From assembly GCF_009759665.1 (NCBI RefSeq), contig NZ_WQNE01000006.1:124001-188000 (forward strand): 64,000 bases of DNA, given 5' to 3'. The DNA is from Bradyrhizobium cajani. GTDB lineage: Bacteria > Pseudomonadota > Alphaproteobacteria > Rhizobiales > Xanthobacteraceae. The stretch's first letter is position 1. The number at the start of each line of letters is the position of its first letter. Below, piece by piece: positions 44,931 through 54,703 of the stretch. The notes beneath the pieces are model-generated. The model saw only the letters and a list, made by a program, of their open reading frames with translations, was not told where the DNA came from and did no database searches. Made by a program: the position numbers and the translations under genes.

Positions 44931-46653
44931 ACCTATCGATGCTCCCGAGTGTGATCGGTTGCCTCATTTATTTTGCTCCCGGCTTGGGTTGAGGAGGAGG
45001 CCGGGTGCGGAGATGGCCGGGGTTTCGGAGCGCCCGGCCTCCTCCGCTGGCGCCTGCCACATCATTGGGTTGTTGTGACCTCATGCCCCAGCAGCGTCTC
45101 CTCCGTAGGAACGAACAACAACGCGTTCGCTTTCTCGCTGCGCCAGGATTTTAGCCGACGTTGAAGCGTTCGAAGAAGCTTGTTCGGATAGGCTCCAGGA
45201 TATTCCGCCTGCAACCGGGAGAGCAGTTCGCTACCGGTCCGCCAAGGCTCGGCTTCAAACCATTTTCGCAAATCTAGCGTTGCCCGGATGAGCGGATCGG
45301 GACGCCGCCGGCCTCTTTTCGCTTTCACGATTGGCCGATCCGTCGGTCGCATAGCTCCGTCCTTCCAGGCGGTTCGTAGGCTTGCCAGGAAGAGATCGAT
45401 CGATGGCGATGCCGCAGCAGGATGGGCGATTGGCTGGGTATCCGCGAGCGCCGCGAGGCGTTCCTGCGCGCCGCGGATGTCGCGCAACAACGCGACCGGG
45501 TCGAGAGCGGCATAGATTTCTTGGAGATGGTGGCGAACCGTGTCGGGCGTGCGGGCGTCGGCGGCCGAGCGCTGGTGTGGCGTTGCCGGCGCGCTGTATG
45601 TCTTGCGCACACGAGCACCGTCGCGCTGCTTGATCATCAGTTTGAACGAGGGTTGGAAGAAGTTCACGAACAGCCGCGCCGATCGATAGAGTTCAGCCAG
45701 CAGCTTGGCCGCTTCCAGGCCCTCGAACCGACGATAGCCGACCATCCTGCGCACGACGGCGCCGTTCTTCTGCTCGACGAACGCCTGGTCGTTCTTCCGG
45801 TAGGGCCGGCAACGCGTGAAGACGATGTTGGCCGCATCGCAGTAGGCTTTCAGCGTCTCATTCATGAACACCGTATCATTGTCCGTATCGAGGCCGACCA
45901 GCGCAAAGGGCAATTGTTTGCGCAATTCCGTCAACACGGTGCTCAACAGCGTTTGTTCGCGCACGATCAGAGGAGCGCACTCCGTCCAGCCGGTAGCAAT
46001 GTCAGTGAGCACGAGGGTCTGGATGAAGCTGCCGCGCGCCGATGGACCGCTATGCGCAACAAGGTCAGCCTCGATGAACCCCGGCGACGGATCGTTCCAA
46101 TCTGCCGACGTCCGTATTGGAACACTGCGACGCAACGAGTGCGTCGCGTGCCGTCGGCGCTTGCGACCTAATCCTTCTCGGACCCGCGCCAATGCGCGGT
46201 CGATCGTCGCAGCGCTCATTGCCAAAAGTTTGTTGCGGATCTCGGGGCCAAGGTCGAGGTGGCCGTGCCGTTCCATCGCCTCAATCAGCGCAGGCATTAA
46301 CGCCTTCAGCCGCTTCCCGCAGATCCGGTCTGACGCTTCCCAAAGGAGCACGAGCGCGTTGTGTTCTGCCTCATCATAGACCCGGCGTCGCGCCCGCCGA
46401 CCTGGACCTGCGTCTTCCTGACCTCGAAGAAGCCGCATCGCATGCTTGCGATGGAATCCGGTGATGTCGACGAACTCGTCCAATATCCGCGACTTCTTCG
46501 CGCGATCCGACGTCCGATAGCGCGCGCCTGCCGCCGCCGTCAGTTCCTTCCGCGTCGCCATGGTTAGCCGCCCCACCTTCGCCCCCGCTCCAAGGGAGCA
46601 ATTTACGTGAGGCAACGGCTTAGCATCCGGTAACAATTAAGGTGAGGCAATGC
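44931..46653 (-). mobile_element. Insertion sequence of the ISNCY-like kind
   Basis: The ends are inverted repeats GTATTGCCTCACC (44931) and its mirror ending at 46653, each followed about 35 bases inside by a second copy (GTTGCCTCA...TTGCTCCC), giving ~60-base complex ends. One transposase gene fills the minus strand. It has landed inside the LRR effector gene that starts at 47415. Confidence 0.78.
45062..46561 (-). CDS. Transposase with integrase-type catalytic core
   Basis: The 499-residue protein starts MATRKELTAAAGARYRTSDR and has an N-terminal DNA-binding part (ILDEFVDITGFHRKHAMRLL), then an rve-type DDE core: Asp in GFIEADLVAHSGPSARG, Asp in VGLDTDNDTVFMNE and Glu in KNDQAFVEQKNGAVVRRM. 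The C-terminal ~150 residues include the charged tail seen in this IS group. The ATG at 46561 is chosen because the conserved N-terminus begins there, though the frame is open a further 25 codons. It appears intact, so this element may still be active. I name the group from memory of similar rhizobial elements. Confidence 0.83.
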   Translation of the reverse strand: MATRKELTAAAGARYRTSDRAKKSRILDEFVDITGFHRKHAMRLLRGQEDAGPGRRARRRVYDEAEHNALVLLWEASDRICGKRLKALMPALIEAMERHGHLDLGPEIRNKLLAMSAATIDRALARVREGLGRKRRRHATHSLRRSVPIRTSADWNDPSPGFIEADLVAHSGPSARGSFIQTLVLTDIATGWTECAPLIVREQTLLSTVLTELRKQLPFALVGLDTDNDTVFMNETLKAYCDAANIVFTRCRPYRKNDQAFVEQKNGAVVRRMVGYRRFEGLEAAKLLAELYRSARLFVNFFQPSFKLMIKQRDGARVRKTYSAPATPHQRSAADARTPDTVRHHLQEIYAALDPVALLRDIRGAQERLAALADTQPIAHPAAASPSIDLFLASLRTAWKDGAMRPTDRPIVKAKRGRRRPDPLIRATLDLRKWFEAEPWRTGSELLSRLQAEYPGAYPNKLLRTLQRRLKSWRSEKANALLFVPTEETLLGHEVTTTQ

Positions 46654-47415
46654 GACGTTGAGCGACTGGAGCCCGGGCGGAAGGGCGGCAGGCAGTGTCG
46701 TCAGGCCCAGATCATGCAGCTCCAGCCCTGCATAGACGTCGCCGACCTCTGCCCAGGCTCTTATTCGTCTTACGGCCTCTTGGCGGTCTTCGTCTTGCGT
46801 CTGCCCCTCCTCGCCGGCCCAGGTGTCCAAGACGTGGTCGAGCCGCGATTGCCTGAGGACGGGGTCCTCAAGGTCCGTCGCACTGCCATCGCCCGGCCGA
46901 GGCTGTCGGCCGAGGATTGATACTCCGAGATCTTGCTGCCAAGGAATTGCCGCGGTCGTTGGCCACTCATGCACCACATCACCGGGCTCCGCCCACCAAT
47001 GCTCCTCCTGATCGAAAGTTTGCGTCGGCCAATCGGCAGCTGCATCCACGCCGTGCCAACTATCCGTCAGACTGAAACTGCCGGCTGGCAACTGGCCACT
47101 CCGATCCGCGCCAGGAAAAAGCAGATCTTGATTGACGCCTTGTCCAGAGAAGGCGGACGAATCCGAGGGCAACCGCGAGGTGCCTTGTCCGACGCGATGC
47201 CCGTGCGGCATTCTCAAAAATTCCGCATCTCTGTTCGACACAACGTCGCGGTCGCTGAGGTTATTTGAATTCTGGGGCCGGCGCTCGTGCGGATGCAACT
47301 CGTTCAGGTGCTGCTGAAACCCCGCTTGGTAATCCTGCTGCTGTCCCAGCTCGTCGTCGTACGCCCGCTCGACATCTGGGGCCTCGACGGCGTGGAGGTG
47401 GTTGAACGCATCCAT
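46654..47415 (-). pseudogene. N-terminal part of an LRR type III effector, cut by an IS
   Basis: The first ~250 residues of an effector remain: MDAFNHLHAVEAPDVERAYD, a long polar secretion and linker region, then the cap block seen in the NopM-type proteins here (HVLDTWAGEEGQTQDEDRQE, AVRRIRAW) and the first repeat (LTTLPAALPPGLQSLNV). At 46653 the inverted repeat of the IS replaces the next repeat. I find no continuation beyond the element, so the LRR and E3 ligase domain are lost. A good tts box lies 59 bases upstream of the ATG, so a truncated product may still be made and secreted. Confidence 0.8.
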
Positions 47416-47473
47416 CCGATTCTCCTGACAAATCTGAGCAGCTAACGTCGAACCTGGATAAACACGTTCTTGC

Positions 47474-47502
47474 TACGAGGCTTAGCTTTCGAGAAGCTGA
47501 CG
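47474..47502 (-). promoter_or_regulatory. tts box of the truncated LRR effector
   Basis: On the minus strand the site reads GTCAGCTTCTCGAAAGCT, then AA, then CC and TA at consensus spacing. TtsI binds such boxes to switch on type III secretion genes after flavonoid induction. Confidence 0.9.
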
Positions 47503-47530
47503 AGGACTCTGAATGATTGTAACTGCCCTG

Positions 47531-47980
47531 TTAGGTGTTTAGTCCCGGCATTCGCTGGAGCGGATTGAGTTTGAATCGTTCTGGCTCGGACGTCCAGCAT
47601 TTGCAGATGTGCTCGTAAGGCGTGAGGCCCTTCGGGGTCTTTAGCCGCCGTGCATAGTTGTAGGCGATGAAGTCGGCGAGATGAGAGCTTCGAGCTGATC
47701 GTGTCGATGATAATGATAGCGTTGGACGGTCGCTTGCGGAGCCGGCATTATTGACCTGCACACTACTGCCGCGCGAAGTCACCGTTACGGCTGTCATTCC
47801 GCGTGCAATAGTTGGAAGCCGATTGACAGAAGACCTCATGGCGTACTTGCGATGGAAGCCCTTGATGGTGGCGAAGCCTTCCAGAATTCACATATTCTCC
47901 GCGAGGTCTGACGATCTGTAACGCTCGCCAACAACTCTTTGTCAGCATCTCGTGCGTCGACATCCAAAGCCGCCTCATCG
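47531..47980 (-). pseudogene. Mosaic of two transposase remnants
   Basis: The left part ends in the C-terminus typical of an IS481-type transposase (LADFIAYNYARRLKTPKGLT, PYEHICKCWTSEPERFKLNP). The right part, in shifted frames, resembles the N-terminus of the ISNCY-like transposase of this window (GFHRKYAMR against GFHRKHAMR). Frameshifts and stops occur throughout. Confidence 0.6.
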
Positions 47981-48095
47981 CTGTCCCTACTCCGTCACTT
48001 TCGGAGGAAGCAAATCACGTGGAGCAAAGACGCAATCTTCTGGAACATTTTTCGGCGAGGCACCCAGATTGGGGCGCCATAAATGGACAGCAGGT

Positions 48096-49202
48096 TCACA
48101 AGTTTCGCAAGCTACGATCGTTTGCGAGAGTCTCCTGATTGATTTGGCTGCCCGACAAGGAGCGGGGTGGCACTCCGAGCACGAGCTGGGAGAGGTAAGG
48201 AATGTCGCGCACGGCCCAGCGAACCGTTAGCGCGGCAGCAACAATCATTGTCCCGAGAAATGCAGCCGCGGCCGACCTCATCGTGGCGTCCCAAGATTCT
48301 CCATACTGTATCGAATCCATGAGACGGAATACCGTACCCTGGATCAAGTACAGCACCAGCGTGCTGGGTCCCAGTTTCTCGGCGATAAAGCGGACCACCC
48401 GATTTGAACGACCAATATTCCAGGATCGAAGCAGGACCTTAATCATCACCGCTGAGGCAGCTGCGGAGCCAAGAAACATCAGAAGCACATTTTTTGCCGA
48501 CTGCAAATCCTGGACCAAAGCGAGATTGTTGTAGACATAAGTGTCCTTGCGCCAGATCGGAAAGCACATCATAGCCGCGATTGTGACAGACATAATGAAG
48601 AACGGCCTGTAAGAGCGCATTATGCTCGTCCACCGTTCTCTCGACATTGCAAATGAGAATCCCAGGCAGAAAAACGGGTACGTATACTTTATGAGAGGGA
48701 ATATGGAAAAGGTCACAGGTGCAAGGACCACCAGAATGACCGATACGAACAAGGCCCATGGTGACGAATGACTGAAGATCGAAATAGTTTTAGCGAGAAG
48801 AAAACAAATGAACGCGGCCCAGACGAACCAGTATGTGCCGGCGAAATCATTCAGGAACTGCAAAGCGTTGTCTGGTGCGCTCGCCAGTCGGGGAAACACG
48901 GTCAACTTTAATGTCGCCAGGAGAGAGAACCAAAACAGCATAGGCACCAGGAGCTGCATCGCACGATCGCCCATGGCTTGCATGAAGGACTTTTCCAGCA
49001 GCGCTCGGCAGGAAAGATAACCGCTTATTCCCATAAAGAGGGGCATGTGGAACATGTAGATCCATTTGAAACTTGCCGAATCCCAAAACCCTTCATTTCG
49101 GTAGAGGATATATTGGATCAGGTGACCGACGATCACTAAAATGATGAGCACTCCTTTGGTGAAGTCCAAAGCGAGATCGCGATCGTGCGCTGTCTCAGGC
49201 AT
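48096..49202 (-). CDS. Acyltransferase family 3 membrane protein (NolL/NodX-like)
   Basis: This is an integral inner-membrane O-acyltransferase of family 3. It begins RDLALDFTKGVLIILVIVGH, with the catalytic-type H in the first membrane helix and the R/D start typical of the family, then about ten hydrophobic helices (FHMPLFMGISGYLSCRALLE, YTYPFFCLGFSFAMS, LVLYLIQGTVF). At 368 residues it is the size of NolL and NodX, which acetylate Nod-factor sugars; the symbiotic setting makes this role attractive but unproven, as related proteins modify other polysaccharides. The start at 49202 is used; an upstream ATG at 49232 is possible. I see no nod box nearby. Confidence 0.75.
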   Translation of the reverse strand: MPETAHDRDLALDFTKGVLIILVIVGHLIQYILYRNEGFWDSASFKWIYMFHMPLFMGISGYLSCRALLEKSFMQAMGDRAMQLLVPMLFWFSLLATLKLTVFPRLASAPDNALQFLNDFAGTYWFVWAAFICFLLAKTISIFSHSSPWALFVSVILVVLAPVTFSIFPLIKYTYPFFCLGFSFAMSRERWTSIMRSYRPFFIMSVTIAAMMCFPIWRKDTYVYNNLALVQDLQSAKNVLLMFLGSAAASAVMIKVLLRSWNIGRSNRVVRFIAEKLGPSTLVLYLIQGTVFRLMDSIQYGESWDATMRSAAAAFLGTMIVAAALTVRWAVRDIPYLSQLVLGVPPRSLSGSQINQETLANDRSLRNL

Positions 49203-49232
49203 GATCTTTGCTGTTACATGAAGCATCAACAT

Positions 49233-49767
49233 CTCGGCACACTTTTCCGATCAGCCGAATCCATAGCTCGCGACAATCCTGTCCGACGACGGCGGAGACA
49301 ATTGCCACGGAGAGTCTACGCTTCAATAGCCGACTGTGGCATAAATACCGAAAGGAAAGGGCGAAACGAGCTATATGATGGTTTATCGATTTCTTTTCCC
49401 ACCAACCTTGCTTCAATCGCTTCCAAGATCCGGCGGGCACTTGCACCGAGCGGAAGAGGTGTTTGCAAGGCATCGCGGGGAGACTTTCCATAGCGCAGTA
49501 ACTGAACTGCCCATGAAGACATAAACGAATGCAGGTTGCGAAGTACCGCGCTCGCGGAGGAATTTGGCCCGCGCATCAGGAGAAGCGGCCTTCGTCAGCA
49601 AACCTTTGTCTGGTAGCCATGTTCTTGTTCCTTGTTCCGTCGAGTGCGCTCCGCGCAGTGCTTCGTCGACTACGAATGCGTTCGATCTGCAGCGCTAGCT
49701 CACGCGAGCTGCCCCGCCGATAGACTGAGATTGCCTGCTACCTCTTCAGCCACGATCAGGATATGAG
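49233..49767. other. Stretch without a named gene
   Basis: On the minus strand two overlapping frames look partly protein-like (RKLHS-type text such as RNLHSFMSSWAVQLLRYGKS, and LGASARRILEAIEARLVGKE). This may be a broken gene upstream of the acyltransferase, but I cannot identify it. Confidence 0.35.
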
Positions 49768-49836
49768 GCGCTCGCCTTCCAAAACGCGCACGAGGTAAGG
49801 TAAGGCGGCAGGAACCGCTCCCTATGCTCCCAGCCG
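49768..49836 (-). repeat. Dispersed repeat, copy 2
   Basis: Shares 27 identical bases with 14508-14534 and a similar flank. On the minus strand it reads EHRERFLPPYL, at the far end of the decayed NopD-like gene. Confidence 0.7.
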
Positions 49837-49879
49837 CCCCGGATAAGATAGCCAAGATCGACTGGACCTTCCCCGGCTG

Positions 49880-51672
49880 GCCTTGCGCTTACGATTGGCA
49901 GTGGGCGATGCAACGGCCGGGATGGCCCGGCTTCGTTCATTCCACCGGCGTGCGGGTGATGGATCAGGCGAATATCCCTGCGAGCGCGCGATCCAAATGT
50001 CGCCGATTAGCGCTCCCCATTGATCGTGAACTGACTTGGCCCGAACTGGTTTGGCAGCAGATTGATGTTGCCCAATACATCAGCACGTCTGAAGCCGCCT
50101 GGGAGCCGTGGCGCCAGTTGGCGCCAACGATCGCTCCAATGTCCCGCAGCTCCGAAGTCGCCCCCAGCGGTCCTGCGAACGGCGAGGCGGCCGTGAATTC
50201 AGGTGCTGGCGCGGAGCGCGCATCGTCACGCAAGTCGTGGGGTGTGGGTGGATCCAGATCAACAAAGGAGCCGAGACCGCCGTAGATGTTTGACGATCGA
50301 GGCCTCACGGAGGAAGGCGATGCGGGTTCTTGCATCTGTTGCCCAAGCCAAGCCCAGGCTCCGTGGCTCGGGGTGGCTGGAGTGGCAGGAAGCTCGAGCG
50401 GCAGATGAGCTTGCGCTGCCCAGTGCGGCGCCGGCGCTGGTGAGGCAGGTTCGTGGATTTGGTCGCCGAGCCAATCCCAGGCTCCCGCGCTCGGCGTCGC
50501 AGGCGTTGCGGGAAGCAGCTGGGACGACCCGGCCCGCCATCCGCTTTGCGGCGCCGGCATCGATGAGCCAGATCCGTGCATTGCTCTCCAAGCCAATCCC
50601 AAGCTCCCGCGCTCGGCGTGGCTGGCGTTGCGGGAAGCTCCTGTGGCGAGTGGGCCTGCCGAGCAGCTTCCGCAGAAGGCTGACCCGGGTCCTCAGGAGG
50701 CGGCAATCCCAGTGCCCTGTTCGCCTCAAGGATTTGCTGGAAGAGCCCAAGCCTGACCAGATCAGAGTTGATCTTGCTGTCCCCGGTCTCGTGCTTGTAC
50801 TCCTCGACATCCTCGGCGAGCCCAGGGGTGGAAAGTCGGCCGACGGTCTGTCTATCATGCGTCATCGACGTTCTCATCGAGCTCAGCTTCTAACTGGTGG
50901 TTTTCCACATCGGGATTTTCCAGCTGCGCGTTTTCAAATTCGCGGCGAATTCGATCGGCGATCGACGGCCTGCCGGCGTCGCTCAGGCGCGCGCTCAAAT
51001 GGCGCAAATCGGCTGCCGCATTCTTGATGGTGCCGTCGCTGAGATTACCCGCCGCCTTGTTTCGGAAATCTTCAATGAGTTCCTCATCGGCCGCAGAGAG
51101 CCCGCGCGTCCGGCCGGGCTGCCTGGCGTAATCAATTTCGCAAATTCGTCGAAGAAACGTCAGATTGCCGCGCGTTGCGCGAAGACTTTCCGCTGCTGCT
51201 CCCGCCAAGGGACTTGCCGATTCCCGACTTGAAGCGTGACCACAATCCGCGGCTTTTTCCGCTCTTGGCGGAGGCGGCAGACTCTGCGTCCGGAAAGCTG
51301 TAACGTGCGCTGCTGAGCAGATCATCTCGCAAACTGGACTGCGGCACTCGCGCCGCAGCGGGAAGCGGAAAGCTGGGAATGTCGACGCTCCGGCGCGTGC
51401 CGCCTAGCGCACTCTCCCTAAAAGCGGGTTGCGGCGGCACCCGCATCGAACCGCCGAAATCCTCCCGCCGGACTGCTCGACCATTTCTTGGGGGGCCGGA
51501 TCAGGTGAAGTTGACTTGCTTTCATCAGACGGATCGAGATTCAAGTCCTGCAGCCGCCCTTCAAAGTCACCCTGCTCGCTTGGGCTGTCTGCTCGCTGCT
51601 CAGTTCGCCCCTGCGGGGCGGGTACTCCCGCATCCAGGCTCCTGAATGGAAGAATGGGTCAATCGGGTCCAT
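49880..51672 (-). pseudogene. Decayed NopD/Bel2-5-like effector
   Basis: The pieces match the N-terminal half of the large rhizobial effectors that carry a C-terminal SUMO-protease (C48) domain. From the ATG at 51672 (MDPIDPFFHSGAWMREYPPR) the frame soon breaks; other frames give an EAR-like LQDLNLDPSDES, a Ser/Arg-rich linker, the block LSAADEELIEDFRNKAAGNL, then several ~45-residue repeats containing LPATPATPSAGAWDWLG, and a last trace VLGNINLLPNQFGPSQFTIN before a stop. At least four frameshifts are needed to join them, and the protease catalytic residues are not found. A tts box lies about 100 bases upstream. The end coordinate is approximate. Confidence 0.65.
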
Positions 51673-51770
51673 CCTGCTCTCCTCATGTTTATACAGATGC
51701 AGCAACCCGTAGGGCTCGGATTACGGCCAGATAGCAGCTCGTTCAGCAAGAAGCAGATTCTCGATTGTTG

Positions 51771-51798
51771 TAGCCGCAACCTTTCGAGAAGATGACGA
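51771..51798 (-). promoter_or_regulatory. tts box of the NopD-like pseudogene
   Basis: The minus strand reads GTCATCTTCTCGAAAGGT followed by a CTA at consensus distance; two bases differ from the ideal palindrome. Confidence 0.75.
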
Positions 51799-52292
51799 GA
51801 TCAGGATATTGCTGCGCGCGAGACCGGCCTCGCATCGGCACCCGCGTGATGACAGGACGGGAGATCGCTCCAATTTTGCCCCACCTCTTCCGCCTCCAGT
51901 TCGAGCGGACGAAATTCGTCGACGGACGTAACAAGGGATCGCCTGTCGATCGTGCGCCGAATTCAAGCATCCTCGCCCGAACAGTTAGCTGCCTCGCCAA
52001 ACCGAGCTGGCTGGCTGCGGCAGCGCCTCCGCAACCGACGATTTCACCGCTGCGCGTCCTCGACAACTTTTCGACCGAGGAGTTCTCGTCCCGAAGCGCC
52101 TTCGATTGGACGTAGATACCCCTTGCCTGGCACGCGGGAATTTTCGTCACTCGGCAAGGCCGAAAGACCCTCATCGACGGCAGCGCATTTAAGGCGCAAA
52201 AGCACCTTGGCAGCGATGGGCGAGCCTTCACGATCGATCTTTAGGTACCGCCACAGAGCAATAATCGATATCGCTGCGGCGGTTTGGGAACC
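51799..52292. other. Stretch between effector genes
   Basis: No gene is supported; it separates the tts box at 51771 from the end of the NopM-type gene. Confidence 0.4.
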
Positions 52293-54038
52293 TCATAGTT
52301 CGAGGCCGCGCTCTGCGAGCACACGGTGCATGACCTCGCCTTTGATCCCGCCAGCGATCTCGTTTCGGACTTGGGCTCCGAGCACCCGCTGGGCATCTGA
52401 ATCGCCTAGAAGACCATGCTCGGCCAGTCGCTGATCCAAGCGGGTTTGAAACTCTTCGCCCATGGCTTCGACCACCCGGTCTCCCATCGCTGCATGTTCG
52501 CCCGGAGCGATGCGCTCCAGCACCGTCTCCCAGGGTTGCCAGCGGCTAGCCATGTAGTTGGTGAACTGGCTTGCTTCCCGCTCCCGGATCAGGTCGAGCG
52601 CCGCCGTCGCATCATCCTCGCTTACGTGAGAGACCGCCAGGAAGCGCATGTCAGGGGCGAGATGACTGAGCTCCAGCGCCTCGCGCAGCCGATGTTGATA
52701 GGCCAGGTAGACTTCGATGTCGTCTACGTTCGGGTTGCCGCTGGCGAGCGAATTGATCCTGTCGCGCGCGATCTCGTCCAACGCCTCCAAGCGGAAGGCG
52801 ACGCGGCCGCGCTGAATCAGATCGCCAAGCCGATCGTCATATAACCCGTCCTTGACGTCAGCGTTGATGCGCGCGGTCTGCATACCATTCCATTGCAAGG
52901 TAACGCGATCCTCGCAGCTCGTGTTGGCTTCGGAAGCCTGCGCAAAGAACTGCTCGCGCAATGTCGGATTGGCGGCCGCATGCCGCAGATCATCAGCCAC
53001 TGCCTGTCGAAACTCGTTATTGCCGTAGTTCACGGTGCCTCGTAGCCTCTCCAGGAACTGTGCGTAGTCTTGGGCGCCGGGCTCATCCGCAAAGTGCTGC
53101 CATTCGGTCAGCGGGGCCACATCGTCTGCGAGCCAGTGTGCGGCAGCCTCATGCATGGATTGCTGCGCAAGCTGCGGTGGCGCTTCAGCCGCCGCCAGAT
53201 GAGCGAGGATGTCGTCAGGCAGCGCGTTATCCCCCAATTCGAGGCTCTCCAGATGCGGGTAGTAGAGGCTATTGTTCGGCACAAGAGCATCTAAAAGGCT
53301 TTCAGGCAGGCTGGTCAGCCGGTTACCGCTGACATTGAGTGATTGGAGCGTGCTCGGAAGAGGGTCGGGGAGGTTGGCCAACTGATTGCCGCTGACATTG
53401 AGTTCAATGAGCCACGAAGGGAGGGATGCGGGGAGCTCGGTCAGCTGATTGCCACTGACCGCAAGCGAGGTGAGCCCGCCCGGAAGAGCGTCCGGCAGGC
53501 TGGTGAGCCGGTTGTCGTTTGCGTTCAGGATCTGGAGCCCGGCCGGAAGGTTTGCCGGCAGGCTGGTCAAGCTGTTGTCAGCGACCTCCAGCTCAGTGAG
53601 GGTCGCCGGAAGATCATCCGACAAAATGGTCAAGCGATTATGGCTAATGAAAAGATGCTGGAGACCGGGTGGGAACATAGCAGGCAGGCTGCTTAGCTCG
53701 TTGTGCCTGGCGCGCAGCTCGAGCAACCTTGGCGGCAGGGCGGCGGGCAGAGCGGTCAGCGAGAGCGAGGACAAATCCAGCGAGCGCGAGCCTGTGCTAT
53801 CCGAATTCCTGATTCGTCTGCGCCCCTGTCGCCTATTCTCGGCTTCGCCCTGTCCCTCCTCGGCAACCCAATTGTCCAAAATCTGCGCGCGCGCGGAGGC
53901 TGGGGTCCGATACCCAGTCAGGGTTTCGACCAAATTGGCCACGGCACGATTGAAGCCGCCGAGGTAGCTTTCCTGCTCCGCGTCTTCAGAAAGCGCCGAG
54001 GAAGACCCTGCACTCCACTGTGCCTGTCCCGTGTTCAT
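52293..54038 (-). CDS. nopM: NopM-type LRR E3 ubiquitin ligase effector
   Basis: NopM-like effectors are type III secreted novel E3 ubiquitin ligases (NEL/IpaH type) that ubiquitinate plant proteins. This 581-residue protein has an unstructured secretion region, a cap segment (AQILDNWVAEEGQGEAENRR), about eight 20-residue leucine-rich repeats (LxxLPxxLPxxLxxLxVxxN, e.g. LTSLPANLPAGLQILNANDN), and a C-terminal NEL domain whose catalytic Cys lies in the CxD motif of SCEDRVTLQWNGMQ. The motif and the full domain to the last residues are present. The ATG at 54038 is preferred for its GGAG; one at 54050 is four codons upstream. A tts box lies about 250 bases upstream. It is the only intact effector in the window. 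Confidence 0.9.
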   Translation of the reverse strand: MNTGQAQWSAGSSSALSEDAEQESYLGGFNRAVANLVETLTGYRTPASARAQILDNWVAEEGQGEAENRRQGRRRIRNSDSTGSRSLDLSSLSLTALPAALPPRLLELRARHNELSSLPAMFPPGLQHLFISHNRLTILSDDLPATLTELEVADNSLTSLPANLPAGLQILNANDNRLTSLPDALPGGLTSLAVSGNQLTELPASLPSWLIELNVSGNQLANLPDPLPSTLQSLNVSGNRLTSLPESLLDALVPNNSLYYPHLESLELGDNALPDDILAHLAAAEAPPQLAQQSMHEAAAHWLADDVAPLTEWQHFADEPGAQDYAQFLERLRGTVNYGNNEFRQAVADDLRHAAANPTLREQFFAQASEANTSCEDRVTLQWNGMQTARINADVKDGLYDDRLGDLIQRGRVAFRLEALDEIARDRINSLASGNPNVDDIEVYLAYQHRLREALELSHLAPDMRFLAVSHVSEDDATAALDLIREREASQFTNYMASRWQPWETVLERIAPGEHAAMGDRVVEAMGEEFQTRLDQRLAEHGLLGDSDAQRVLGAQVRNEIAGGIKGEVMHRVLAERGLEL

Positions 54039-54282
54039 CAATTTCTCCATCGTCAGAACAAAGACTACCCCCCGCTTCCCAAGGCCGGGAAGCAGCTAGG
54101 TCCGCAGAGCAAATGATCATTCGAAGGTCTGAGCGCGCGGGCCGCGACTGCCGTCCAGTACCTCTTCGACACAGGCCGATACGAGCCCAACCTGGACAAT
54201 AGATCGATACTGCTGCCCGCACTCTGCCATCTCGTTGGTCAGATAAGTCCGGAGATCCGTCAACGGTGGCAGCCCCCGCCCT

Positions 54283-54310
54283 TAGCAGGCCCACCTGTCG
54301 ATCAGCTGAC
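54283..54310 (-). promoter_or_regulatory. tts box of nopM
   Basis: The minus strand reads GTCAGCTGATCGACAGGT, then CTA at the end of the 28-base span. It keeps the first arm, the TCGA core and the 3' CTA, with a weaker second arm. Confidence 0.65.
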
Positions 54311-54624
54311 GGGTGTCGCTGCAAAAACACCCAGATCGTTGGGCTCGCCACTAACGGCAAATACCAGCACGGCAGCGATTGTCTTGGCACGAGAGAGGAC
54401 CGACGCGGACGTTGGGCGTTGAAGCGCGTGCGCTCTTGCTTCGCAGGAAGTTGGAGAAAGGCACCGTCGCCACGCGCGGGCTTTATACTTGAGCCGCGGC
54501 TGCGTTGTTATGCGCGGAAACGCGTCAGCGGAAAATATCTTACGGTCCGGGGATCGACCGATCAAATCCTGCATCCAAGGTCATGCCAGCTTCGTTGCGA
54601 CCGATGCCACTTACGGCGACAGTT

Positions 54625-54653
54625 TGTCAGCTTATCGAAAGCTAAGGGTCCTA
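54625..54653 (+). promoter_or_regulatory. tts box of the second NopM-like gene
   Basis: The plus strand reads GTCAGCTTATCGAAAGCT, then AAGGG and CCTA at consensus spacing: a near-perfect box. It lies 51 bases before the ATG at 54704. Confidence 0.92.
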
Positions 54654-54703
54654 GGGCATTGTCACCGTGGGCTGATTGCGCTCAATTTCGTGGGGAGGGT
54701 GGG

